In this document: piece after piece, positions 1-6,355 of the stretch
How the letters are laid out: each line of letters begins with the position of its first letter
Numbering within the stretch: the first letter of the stretch is position 1
Source of the DNA: JACTUA01 sp035506435
Lineage (GTDB): Archaea > Halobacteriota > Methanomicrobia > Methanomicrobiales > JACTUA01
Assembly (NCBI GenBank): GCA_035506435.1
Contig: DATJPK010000124.1
Span: 1-7,263 of the forward strand
DNA: 7,263 bases
Direction: 5' to 3'
Position numbers and translations under genes: made by a program
The notes under the pieces: generated by a model
Told to the model about the DNA's origin: nothing
Database searches by the model: none
What the model saw: the letters and a program-made list of their open reading frames with translations, nothing else

Positions 1-1668
1 GATCCCCCGCCCGCCGCAGGCCTCGGCGTAGGCGGCGAAGTCGGGGTTCAGGAGGTCGGTCGCGAAGTTCGGGTAGTGCTCCTGCTGCTGCTCGACCCGG
101 ATCATCCCGAGCTCCCGGTTGTCGAGGACGAGGACCACCATGGGGAGGTGGTACTTCACGGCGGTGACGAGCTCTGCCATCGCCATCGAAAACCCCCCGT
201 CGCCGGTGATGCAGAAGACCTTTTTCTCCGGCCGCGCGAGTTTCGCGGCGATGGCTCCGGGGAGGCCGAACCCCATCGTCGCGAGGTAGCCGGACATCAC
301 GAACCGCTGCCGCTTCATCCGGAAGTTCCGGCCGAACCACCAGCCGTTCTCGCCGATATCGATGGAGATAATCGCATCCTCGGGTATGGTATCCGAGAGG
401 ACCTTCATGATGTACGGCGGGCGGACAGGGACCGCGGCAGGGTCGGCCTCGGATTCGAGCCTGTCGCGGATCTGTTTTTTCAGGCCGGCGATCCGAGCCC
501 CGGCACCCGGATCGCCCCTCGCTGCGACCATGTCGATCAGTTTCGGGAGAACCGTATGGCAGTTCCCCCAGAGGCTGACCGAGGCCGTCCCCTTCCCGAG
601 TTTCACGGGGTCGAGGTCCAGCTGGACCATCGGCCGGTCGAGGGGGACGTTCGTCATCTTCGAAAACCCGACCCCGAGGCAGATGAGGGGGTCAGCCTCC
701 TGCGCGAGCACCCGGGCCTCGGGCATCCCGACGGTCCCGAGGACCGACACGAACCAGGGGTTGTCATCAGGGACGATGCCCTTCGCCCGGAAGGTGGTGA
801 GGAGGGGTGCCCGGACCTTTTCTGCGAGCCTCGCCACGAGATCCCCGTCGGGAAACGCCCCCCACCCGGCGAGGATGACCGGCCAGGCCCCCCCTGAGAT
901 CAGGCCTGCCGCCCGCCGGAGCAGGCCCTCGTCGGGGAGGATGTTCTGATCGGGGATACAGGTCTCCATCCGGCAGTACGGTGCCGAGAGGGGCATCTTC
1001 TGGACGTCGTTCGGCACCGAGACCTGTGATACGCCGTGGTCGAGGACGGCGTGGCGGAGCGCCTTCTCGAGGATAGGCACGGTCATCGGCGGCTCGGCGA
1101 TCGTGTTATTGAAGACGGTGATAGGACGGAAGAACGCGTCCTGGTCGATCTCCTGGAACCCGCCCGGGCCCGTGTACTGCATCTCCACCTGTCCGTTCAG
1201 GGAGATGACCGAGGCACGGTCCTCCTTCGCATCGTAGAGTCCCGTCGCAAGGTTCGTCGCCCCGGGGCCGGCAATGGTGAGGCAGGCGGCAAGGCCCCCG
1301 GTAAGCTTGTTGTACGCCGATGCGGCAAAGGCGGCGTTCGCCTCGTGCCTGACCGCGATGTAGCGCATGTCCGATCGTTTCCGCACCGCGTCCACGAGGC
1401 CGAGGGAGGAGGTGCCCGGGATCCCGAAGACGAGGGAAACTCCCCAGGAGCCGAGGTTCCCCATGATGACGTCCGATACCGTGGTCTGCAGGGCTTCCTT
1501 TGCCCCCCCGTCAGTCCTGACAAAGACCTCCTTCCCCGATCCGCAGATGGGGCATTTCCAGTCGGCGGGGAGGTCCTCGAACCTCGTCCCGGGGGGAGTC
1601 CCTGTCATCTTCTCCCCTGCATCCTCGTCGTAGATGTAGCCACAGACCTGGCAGAGCCACCGTGCCAT
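1..1668 (-). CDS. Rubredoxin-fused TPP-dependent enzyme (pyruvate oxidase/acetolactate synthase superfamily), 3' end cut by window
   Basis: Open from the ATG at 1668 to the window edge with no stop (556 codons); about 30-60 C-terminal residues are probably missing. Residues 1-50 form a complete rubredoxin: CQVCGY (C6, C9) and CPICG (C39, C42), with the conserved PPGTRFEDLPADWKCP stretch between. From about residue 60 a TPP enzyme follows. The catalytic Glu is E109 in RHEANAAF, then GPGATN (134-139) and FQEID (171-175), a central TPP_M/FAD-type domain at about 245-385, and the TPP/Mg motif G489-D490-G491 ending at N517. The fold fits pyruvate oxidase, acetolactate synthase and relatives; the central domain reads more like PoxB to me, but the substrate cannot be fixed. 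Inferred role: decarboxylation of pyruvate or another 2-oxoacid in the cytoplasm, with the iron site of rubredoxin as electron partner. The start is supported by GGGAGGT at 1680-1674 and a TATA box just upstream. It is divergent from the malic enzyme gene. Confidence 0.9.
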   Translation of the reverse strand, partial: MARWLCQVCGYIYDEDAGEKMTGTPPGTRFEDLPADWKCPICGSGKEVFVRTDGGAKEALQTTVSDVIMGNLGSWGVSLVFGIPGTSSLGLVDAVRKRSDMRYIAVRHEANAAFAASAYNKLTGGLAACLTIAGPGATNLATGLYDAKEDRASVISLNGQVEMQYTGPGGFQEIDQDAFFRPITVFNNTIAEPPMTVPILEKALRHAVLDHGVSQVSVPNDVQKMPLSAPYCRMETCIPDQNILPDEGLLRRAAGLISGGAWPVILAGWGAFPDGDLVARLAEKVRAPLLTTFRAKGIVPDDNPWFVSVLGTVGMPEARVLAQEADPLICLGVGFSKMTNVPLDRPMVQLDLDPVKLGKGTASVSLWGNCHTVLPKLIDMVAARGDPGAGARIAGLKKQIRDRLESEADPAAVPVRPPYIMKVLSDTIPEDAIISIDIGENGWWFGRNFRMKRQRFVMSGYLATMGFGLPGAIAAKLARPEKKVFCITGDGGFSMAMAELVTAVKYHLPMVVLVLDNRELGMIRVEQQQEHYPNFATDLLNPDFAAYAEACGGRGI

Positions 1669-1673
1669 CGTAA

Positions 1674-1680
1674 ACCTCCC
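1674..1680 (-). promoter_or_regulatory. Ribosome-binding site of the rubredoxin-TPP enzyme gene
   Basis: GGGAGGT on the minus strand, 5 nt before the ATG at 1668. It fixes the start at the first residue of the rubredoxin domain, whose N-terminus (MARWLCQVCGY) has the usual rubredoxin length before the first cysteine. Confidence 0.7.
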
Positions 1681-1700
1681 GTTCGTACGATTCTTCCCCC

Positions 1701-1710
1701 GATATATAAG
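1701..1710 (-). promoter_or_regulatory. Archaeal TATA box for the rubredoxin-TPP enzyme gene
   Basis: Read on the minus strand the sequence is CTTATATATC, a good match to the archaeal TTTATATA-type box and an AT-rich island in a GC-rich region. Transcription starting about 25 nt downstream would begin near 1680, giving a very short leader that starts at or just before the ribosome-binding site GGGAGGT (1680-1674). The 8-bp palindrome TCGTACGA (1683-1690) lies between the box and the predicted start and could be an operator, but it is short. No convincing BRE is visible. Confidence 0.6.
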
Positions 1711-1821
1711 GACTCCGGACAATCGCAGGAATTGAAGGCAAGGTATTATTGAGGGGTGATGCGAGCTCAGGGAGAGATACGTTCAGGTGACAGGGATGTC
1801 AGGGCGGGCTATGCAGGCCGG

Positions 1822-1845
1822 CCTCTGCCCCGGGCAGGGGAGGTG
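1822..1845 (+). promoter_or_regulatory. Malic enzyme ribosome-binding site, partly in a hairpin
   Basis: The Shine-Dalgarno region GGGGAGGTGGTG (1837-1848) precedes the ATG at 1854. Its first bases form the 3' arm of a potential hairpin: 1822-1829 (CCTCTGCC) pairs with 1833-1840 (GGCAGGGG), including one U-G pair, around a 3-nt loop CCG. This could limit ribosome access, but such pairings arise easily in GC-rich DNA. No strong TATA box is visible for this gene; the best weak candidate is TATTATT at about 1743-1749. Confidence 0.45.
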
Positions 1846-1853
1846 GTGAACCG

Positions 1854-3053
1854 ATGGAGAAGATCTACCGCGAGTCGCTCGAGCTCCACCGGCGGATGCG
1901 CGGGAAGCTCGAGGTGAGGGGGAAGGTCCCGGTCAGGACACGGAGGGACCTCTCCCGGGCCTATACCCCCGGGGTCGCGCAGGTCTGCCGGGAGATCGAG
2001 AAGGACCGGAACCGGTCCTACCTGTACACCATCAAGGCAAACACCGTCGCGATAGTCACCGACGGGTCCGCGGTCCTCGGCCTCGGGAACATCGGCGGGT
2101 ATGCGGCCATCCCGGTCATGGAGGGTAAGGCCCTCCTGTTCAGGGACTTCGCAGGGATCGACGCGTTCCCTATCTGCTTCGAGGGTTATCACACCGACTT
2201 CATCGAGGATGTGAAGAATATCGCGCCCGTTTTCGGCGGGATCAACCTCGAGGACATCGCCGCCCCGAAGTGCTTCGCGGTCGAGGAGGCCCTGCAGGAC
2301 ATCGGGATACCGGTGATGCACGACGACCAGCACGGCACGGCGGTTGTCATCCTCGCCGCCCTCCTGAACGCCTGCCGGGCGACGGGGAAGAACCTCTCCG
2401 ATATCACCATCGCCATGAGCGGGGCGGGTGCGGCTGGCTACGCGACCTTCCGGCTCCTGAAATGCCTCGGCTATGACCGGAAGGCCTGCGTACCGGTCGG
2501 TGACATGGTCATCTGCGATACCAGGGGGATCATCCACAAGGACCGCCCGGACCTGCTCCAGAACAAGTACAAGTACATCATCGCCCACGAGACAAACCGC
2601 GAAGGCCGGACGGGGACCCTCGCTGATGCCATCCGGGGGGCCGACGTCTTCATCGGCGTGTCTGCGCCGGGCATAGTGACAGGAAAGATGATCCGGTCCA
2701 TGAACCGGGACGCCGTCGTCTTCGCGATGGCAAACCCCGTGCCCGAGATCATGCCGGACATCGCGAGGAAGGCCGGGGCGGCGGTCGTCGGGACCGGGAG
2801 GAGCGACTTCCCGAACCAGATCAACAACGTCCAAGCGTTTCCCGGCATCTTCCGCGGCGCTCTCGACGCGCGGGCGACCCGGATCACCGACGAGATGAAG
2901 GTTGCTGCCGCCCACGCGCTCTCGGGCATGGTGAAGGAACCGAAGAGGGCGAGGATCCTGCCCGGCACCCTGAACCGGAAGGTGGCATGGGTGGTCGCCG
3001 ACGCCGTGGAGAAGGCCGCCCGGGAATGCGGCTGCACCGTCGAGATCGGTTGA
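1854..3053 (+). CDS. NAD(P)-dependent malic enzyme (malate dehydrogenase, oxaloacetate-decarboxylating)
   Basis: A 399-residue protein, the usual size of the short prokaryotic malic enzyme that lacks the phosphotransacetylase-like domain. It converts malate to pyruvate and CO2 with reduction of NAD(P)+, using Mg2+ or Mn2+. Residues 1-160 are the malic N-terminal domain: catalytic Tyr37 in SRAYTPGVA, VTDGSAVLGLGNIGG (68-82), the likely catalytic Lys92 in EGKALLF, and metal ligands E133 and D134 in INLEDI plus D158 in MHDDQHGTA. Residues 161-399 are the NAD-binding domain, with SGAGAAG at 189-195, D222 in the ICDTRG turn, ANPVPEI (293-299) and GTGRSDFPNQINN (313-325). All key residues are present, so it should be active; whether it prefers NAD or NADP cannot be read reliably. 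The start is backed by GGAGGTGGTG upstream. It is first in a unit with the CysRS-like gene, and the divergent TPP enzyme is a plausible consumer of its pyruvate. Confidence 0.95.
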   Translation: MEKIYRESLELHRRMRGKLEVRGKVPVRTRRDLSRAYTPGVAQVCREIEKDRNRSYLYTIKANTVAIVTDGSAVLGLGNIGGYAAIPVMEGKALLFRDFAGIDAFPICFEGYHTDFIEDVKNIAPVFGGINLEDIAAPKCFAVEEALQDIGIPVMHDDQHGTAVVILAALLNACRATGKNLSDITIAMSGAGAAGYATFRLLKCLGYDRKACVPVGDMVICDTRGIIHKDRPDLLQNKYKYIIAHETNREGRTGTLADAIRGADVFIGVSAPGIVTGKMIRSMNRDAVVFAMANPVPEIMPDIARKAGAAVVGTGRSDFPNQINNVQAFPGIFRGALDARATRITDEMKVAAAHALSGMVKEPKRARILPGTLNRKVAWVVADAVEKAARECGCTVEIG

Positions 3054-3056
3054 CCG

Positions 3057-3062
3057 GGTGAT
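3057..3062 (+). promoter_or_regulatory. Ribosome-binding site of the CysRS-like gene
   Basis: GGTGAT, complementary to the archaeal 16S rRNA 3' end, lies just before the ATG at 3065, in the 11-nt gap after the malic enzyme stop codon. The tight spacing supports co-transcription. Confidence 0.65.
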
Positions 3063-3064
3063 AC

Positions 3065-4306
3065 ATGCTTCGTATCTACAACACGATGACAAGGAGGAAG
3101 GAGCCCTTCGTCCCGCGAACCCCGGGGGTCGTGAAGTTCTTCACCTGCGGCCCCTCCGTTTACCAGCGGCCCCACCTCGGGAACTACCGCACCTTCCTCT
3201 ACGAGGATATCCTCGAACGGTACCTGGAATACCGGGGGTGCCGGGTCGAGCGGGTCCTCCCCTTCACCGACGTCGAGGACAAGGCCATCGCGCAGGCGGA
3301 GAAGGAGGGGGCGAGCCTCCCCGACCTGACCGGCCGGGTTGCGGAGATCTTCTACCACGAGGCATGCCTTCTCCGGATGAGGCCCCCGACCTGGAACCCC
3401 CGCTCATCGACGACCATCGAGTACGCCGTGGAGATCATCGAGCGGCTCCTCGAAAAGGGGATCGCTTACCGGTACGGCCCCGATGTTTTCTTCGATCCCC
3501 TGAAATTCCCGGGGTTCGGGAAGCTCTTCCGGCTGGACATGTCGCGCTGGCCAAGAAAGACACGAAGGTTCAGGAAGGACACCTACCCCGGCGTCCAGTG
3601 GAATTATGGCGACTTCATCCTCTGGCACGGCGCACGGAAGGGGGACACGATCACCTGGGACACGAGGATCGGGAGGGGCCGGCCCTCGTGGAACGTCCAG
3701 GACCCAGGGATGGTCATTCCCTTCCTCGGGAACCAGATCGATATCCATGCGGGGGGGATCGACAACCTCTGGCGGCACCATGACTACAACCTGGCCATCG
3801 TCGAGTCGCTGACGGGGCGGGAGTACGCCCGGTACTGGATGCACGGCGAGCACCTCCTCATCGACGGGAAAAAGATGTCCAAGAGCCGGGGGAACATCGT
3901 CCGGCTCCCGGACCTCCTGTCAGACGGCTGTACCCCCGACGAGGTGCGGTTTTTCCTCATCTACGGGCACTACCGGGACCCCATGAACATGACCAGGGAG
4001 AACCTCGACCGGGCGAGGGGGGTGCTCGGGGAGATGAAGGGCCTCGTATCCCGGCTCGGCGAGGCGGCAGGGAGCACGGTACCGGGGTATCCTCCCGTGG
4101 CTGCCATCGAAGGGGTGTTCAGGGAACGGATGGATGACGACCTGGACGTGAAGGGGGCCGTGAACGGGATCCTCGCTTCGCTCAGGGATCTCGCCGCCCG
4201 CGAGGACCGGGGAAGGCTCACGCACGAAGAGACAGGCATAACCTTCGCAGCCCTCAAACGGATCGATGGCGTGCTCCAGGTGATCTTCCCTCCCGTGCCT
4301 GCCTGA
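3065..4306 (+). CDS. Cysteinyl-tRNA synthetase-like protein with altered zinc site and no anticodon-binding domain
   Basis: A 413-residue class I aminoacyl-tRNA synthetase of the CysRS family; E. coli CysRS has 461. Seen: FTCGPSVY with C28, the HIGH-type motif HLGN (37-40), FTDVEDKAI (67-75), DFILWHGA (183-190), GRPSWN (205-210), DIHAGGID (226-233), KMSKS (270-274), then a DALR-like helical region from about 280 to the end. Family knowledge: CysRS recognises cysteine through zinc bound by C28, C209, H234 and E238 (E. coli numbering). Here the second site, normally WHIECSAM, reads WNVQDPGM (Cys to D213), and HHENE reads HHDYN (Glu to N242). C28 and H238 remain. The C-terminal anticodon-binding segment is missing. 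ATP use is likely kept, while cysteine selection and tRNA-Cys recognition are doubtful. Alternatives are a CysRS with a changed metal site, or an amino-acid:amine ligase by analogy with MshC, a CysRS relative of similar length. Automatic annotation would probably name it cysS. It follows malic enzyme by 11 nt. Confidence 0.88.
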   Translation: MLRIYNTMTRRKEPFVPRTPGVVKFFTCGPSVYQRPHLGNYRTFLYEDILERYLEYRGCRVERVLPFTDVEDKAIAQAEKEGASLPDLTGRVAEIFYHEACLLRMRPPTWNPRSSTTIEYAVEIIERLLEKGIAYRYGPDVFFDPLKFPGFGKLFRLDMSRWPRKTRRFRKDTYPGVQWNYGDFILWHGARKGDTITWDTRIGRGRPSWNVQDPGMVIPFLGNQIDIHAGGIDNLWRHHDYNLAIVESLTGREYARYWMHGEHLLIDGKKMSKSRGNIVRLPDLLSDGCTPDEVRFFLIYGHYRDPMNMTRENLDRARGVLGEMKGLVSRLGEAAGSTVPGYPPVAAIEGVFRERMDDDLDVKGAVNGILASLRDLAAREDRGRLTHEETGITFAALKRIDGVLQVIFPPVPA

Positions 4307-4319
4307 ACCTGGAGTCCCC

Positions 4320-4329
4320 GACGGCCGTC
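4320..4329. repeat. 10-bp perfect palindrome after the CysRS-like gene
   Basis: GACGGCCGTC, starting 14 nt after the stop codon at 4306, in the 139-nt gap before the zinc-ribbon gene. It could be a small hairpin or protein-binding site, or chance. No T-run follows, so it does not look like a terminator. Confidence 0.3.
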
Positions 4330-4368
4330 CACAAAGGCTATCAATAACCTTCACGATGAAGAAAGAAT

Positions 4369-4377
4369 GCTTATCTC
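4369..4377 (+). promoter_or_regulatory. Possible weak promoter for the zinc-ribbon gene
   Basis: GCTTATCTC follows a purine run (GAAGAAAGAA) that resembles an archaeal BRE. A start about 25 nt downstream would leave a leader of roughly 48 nt before the ATG at 4446. The match to the TATA consensus is poor, and the gene could instead be read through from the CysRS-like gene. Confidence 0.25.
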
Positions 4378-4445
4378 CCGATACTGCACATAGCTCAGGT
4401 AGCGACGGAAGGGGGGACCACCCGCATCCGCCCAGGGGGTATTCT

Positions 4446-4901
4446 ATGGCTCCACGGATCAACGCACGACACATCACCTGCCCGGGCTGCCAGGAAGAGG
4501 TCTTCATGGAGGAGCTCGTGGGGGGACGCTGCCCGCTCTGCGGCTGCGAGCTGGACGGGAGCGAGGAGGCCTGCGAAGGCTTCGAGGAGCTCCTGGACCG
4601 GTCTGACCTTACCTGGCTCGTGTACCAGTACTTCCTCTTCCGGAAGTTCGAGGCGCTGGGGGCGAGCCCGCTCCAGACCCTCCACCTCATCTCAAGGTGC
4701 GACGACCCGGGCGCGAACGGGCCCTCGTATCCCGAGGGAACCCCGTATTCGCTCGAGATCCCGATGGGCCTCCGCGACCGGCTCATGCTCAAGCGGTGCA
4801 GCCAGTGCGGGAGGCTCTTCCTCCGCGGGGGGAGGAAGTTTGTCGCCGGTGACCTCGGGCGCACCGCAGAAGCCTTTTCCTATACCTGCCCGTCCTGCTG
4901 A
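4446..4901 (+). CDS. Hypothetical protein with two CxxC-CxxC zinc-ribbon-like sites
   Basis: A 151-residue soluble protein that I do not recognise as a named family. Two four-cysteine sets sit at its ends. The N-terminal set is CPGC (C12, C15) and CPLC (C29, C32), a tight zinc ribbon. The C-terminal set is CSQC (C118, C121) and CPSC (C148, C151), and the last cysteine is the last residue. The middle (about 45-110) is an acidic, probably helical stretch, DLTWLVYQYFLFRKFEALG and onward, with no membrane segment. Metal binding is likely; nucleic-acid, protein or redox roles are all open. The reading frame extends back to an ATG at 4356, but that start has no ribosome-binding site and adds a low-complexity His/Pro/Gly-rich head. 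The ATG at 4446 follows GGGGGT (4435-4440) and starts just before the first ribbon. Its stop is 5 bp from the convergent proS stop. Confidence 0.75.
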   Translation: MAPRINARHITCPGCQEEVFMEELVGGRCPLCGCELDGSEEACEGFEELLDRSDLTWLVYQYFLFRKFEALGASPLQTLHLISRCDDPGANGPSYPEGTPYSLEIPMGLRDRLMLKRCSQCGRLFLRGGRKFVAGDLGRTAEAFSYTCPSC

Positions 4902-4906
4902 AAGGA

Positions 4907-6343
4907 TCAGAAGGTGCGGGCAAGGAGGGTCGGCGCCCCCTCTTTCCCGCAGACGATGCAGGCGCCGCCTGTTTCCGGGAGCCCGTTCCCTCCCATGTCC
5001 GTCCCGAGGATGCTCCCGCCGGTCTTTTCCTCGAGGATGTCCCCGCACTCCCTTGCCCGGCACCAGGTGATAACGGCGACCCCCTTCTGGACGGCATCGG
5101 CTGCCTCCTCCATCGTCCGGGGGGCCGAGACCCGGCTCCTCATCGTGGTGGCAGCCCGGTCGAGGAGGGTCGCCGACAGCCCCTTCAGCACCCCTGCCAC
5201 GAAGGCACCGATCCCCTCGCGCGGGACCTCCGATTTCTCCCCGAGCCGGGTAACGAGTGTCACCACCCCCCGGTCAAGGTCCCGGGGCCCGATTTCGATG
5301 CGCAGGGGCACGCCGCGCAGTTCCCAGTGGTAGTACTTTGCCCCGGGCCGGATCTCCCGCTCGTCGATCTCGACGCGGTATCCCGCCGCGGCCAGTTCTG
5401 TCTTCAGGTTCCGGGCAGCGGTGAGTACCTCCTCTTTCCGCTTCCCCACAATGATCGGGATGATCACCAGCTGCACCGGCGCGACCCCGGGCGGGAGCAC
5501 GAGCCCCCTGTCATCCCCGTGGACGCCGACCACCGCGGCGATGGAACGCTCCGAGATGCCGTAGCAGGTCTGGAAGGCGAATTTCTGGTCTCCCTTCCCG
5601 TCCTCGTACCGGATCCCGAAGGTGCGGGAGAACTTGTCCCCGAGGTGGTGGACGGTCCCGATCTGGAGCGTCTTCCCGTCGGGCATGATGGTATCGATGG
5701 CGACGGTATAGTCCGCGCCCGGGAACTTGTCCCACTCGGGCCGGCGGGAGACAAGAACCGGGATGGAAAGACGGTCATAGAATTCGCGGTAGAGGCTGAC
5801 GGCCTCTTTCGCCTGCTCTTCGGCCTCCTCCCAGGTCGCGTGGACGGTGTGCGCCTCCTTGAAGGAGCTGATCTCCCGTGCCCGGATCAGGGGCTTCGTC
5901 GCCTTCGTCTCGTACCGGAAGGTGTTCACGATCTGGTAGTACTTCATCGGGAGGTCGGCGTGGGAACGTACCCAGAGGGCGTACATCGGGTAGATGGCCG
6001 TTTCCGAGGTCGGCCGGAGGGCGAGGGGGACGTCGAGCGGCGTCTGGCCCCCTTTCGTGACCCAGTAGACCTCGTTCTCGAACCCCTTGATATGCTCCGC
6101 CTCCTTCATGAACTCGTGCTCGGGGATGAGGAGGGGGAAGAGAGTCTCTTCGTGGTCCCGGTCCATGAGCTCCCTGAGGATGGCGTACATGTGCTTCCGG
6201 AGGGCAAACCCGTAGGGGTACCAGACGTAGAGTCCCTTGACCGGGTACCGGTTGTCGATTATCCCGGCCCGCCAGAGGATCTCCGTGTACCAGCCGGAAA
6301 ATTCACTCTTCGGTGGGAGCGGGCCGGATTCCTCGTCGGGCAC
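4907..6343 (-). CDS. proS: Prolyl-tRNA synthetase, archaeal/eukaryotic type
   Basis: A class II synthetase of 478 residues, normal for archaeal ProRS. It charges tRNA-Pro with proline in the cytoplasm. Motif 1 lies near RDHEETLFPLLIPE (62-75). The proline-pocket loop is RPTSE (110-114), motif 2 is FRYETK through RAREISSFKEAHT (142-166), and motif 3 is GVPLRIEIGPRDL (344-356). The anticodon-binding domain covers about 290-400, and a C-terminal zinc domain has C428, C433, C462 and C465. There is no bacterial-type editing insertion, as expected for this type. I chose the GTG at 6343 (protein MPDEESGPLPPKSEFSGW): GAGGT (6355-6351) sits 7 nt upstream and the length fits. A start as far back as 6493 is open but would run into the SpoIIM-family gene and give a non-homologous Arg-rich head. 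It is last in the minus-strand operon, 11 nt after the SpoIIM-family stop. Confidence 0.96.
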   Translation of the reverse strand: MPDEESGPLPPKSEFSGWYTEILWRAGIIDNRYPVKGLYVWYPYGFALRKHMYAILRELMDRDHEETLFPLLIPEHEFMKEAEHIKGFENEVYWVTKGGQTPLDVPLALRPTSETAIYPMYALWVRSHADLPMKYYQIVNTFRYETKATKPLIRAREISSFKEAHTVHATWEEAEEQAKEAVSLYREFYDRLSIPVLVSRRPEWDKFPGADYTVAIDTIMPDGKTLQIGTVHHLGDKFSRTFGIRYEDGKGDQKFAFQTCYGISERSIAAVVGVHGDDRGLVLPPGVAPVQLVIIPIIVGKRKEEVLTAARNLKTELAAAGYRVEIDEREIRPGAKYYHWELRGVPLRIEIGPRDLDRGVVTLVTRLGEKSEVPREGIGAFVAGVLKGLSATLLDRAATTMRSRVSAPRTMEEAADAVQKGVAVITWCRARECGDILEEKTGGSILGTDMGGNGLPETGGACIVCGKEGAPTLLARTF

Positions 6344-6350
6344 GGTGACA

Positions 6351-6355
6351 ACCTC
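6351..6355 (-). promoter_or_regulatory. Ribosome-binding site deciding the proS GTG start
   Basis: GAGGT on the minus strand; its first G is the last base of the TAG stop of the SpoIIM-family gene (6357-6355). With the GTG 7 nt downstream, this supports translational coupling of the two genes and the non-ATG start. Confidence 0.6.

Noticed and set aside
76..897. Plus-strand open frames at 76-897 and 362-949 in a region that has no other closed frame
   Set aside because: The real gene is on the minus strand and is open through base 1, so it shows no stop in the window. It encodes the TPP-binding domain with clear motifs, and the plus-strand frames are its shadows.
1796..1849. Short 17-residue upstream reading frame (MSGRAMQAGLCPGQGRW) before malic enzyme, ending inside its ribosome-binding region
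   Set aside because: A GGTGA lies upstream of its ATG, so a leader peptide is conceivable, but one short frame in GC-rich DNA is weak evidence without conservation or expression data.
1809..3092. Long minus-strand open frame (427 codons) opposite the malic enzyme gene
   Set aside because: It is the antisense of a gene with full malic enzyme motifs. The translation is rich in Arg, Gly, Pro, Asp and Val with no recognisable domain, as expected for shadow frames in GC-rich DNA.
3751..3757. Run of seven G in the CysRS-like gene as a possible frameshift that could explain its odd residues
   Set aside because: The frame is correct on both sides (DIHAGGID before, HHDYN and KMSKS after), and the altered zinc residues lie both upstream and downstream of the run.
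4356..4445. Upstream ATG for the zinc-ribbon protein
   Set aside because: No ribosome-binding site and a low-complexity head; the ATG at 4446 is better placed.
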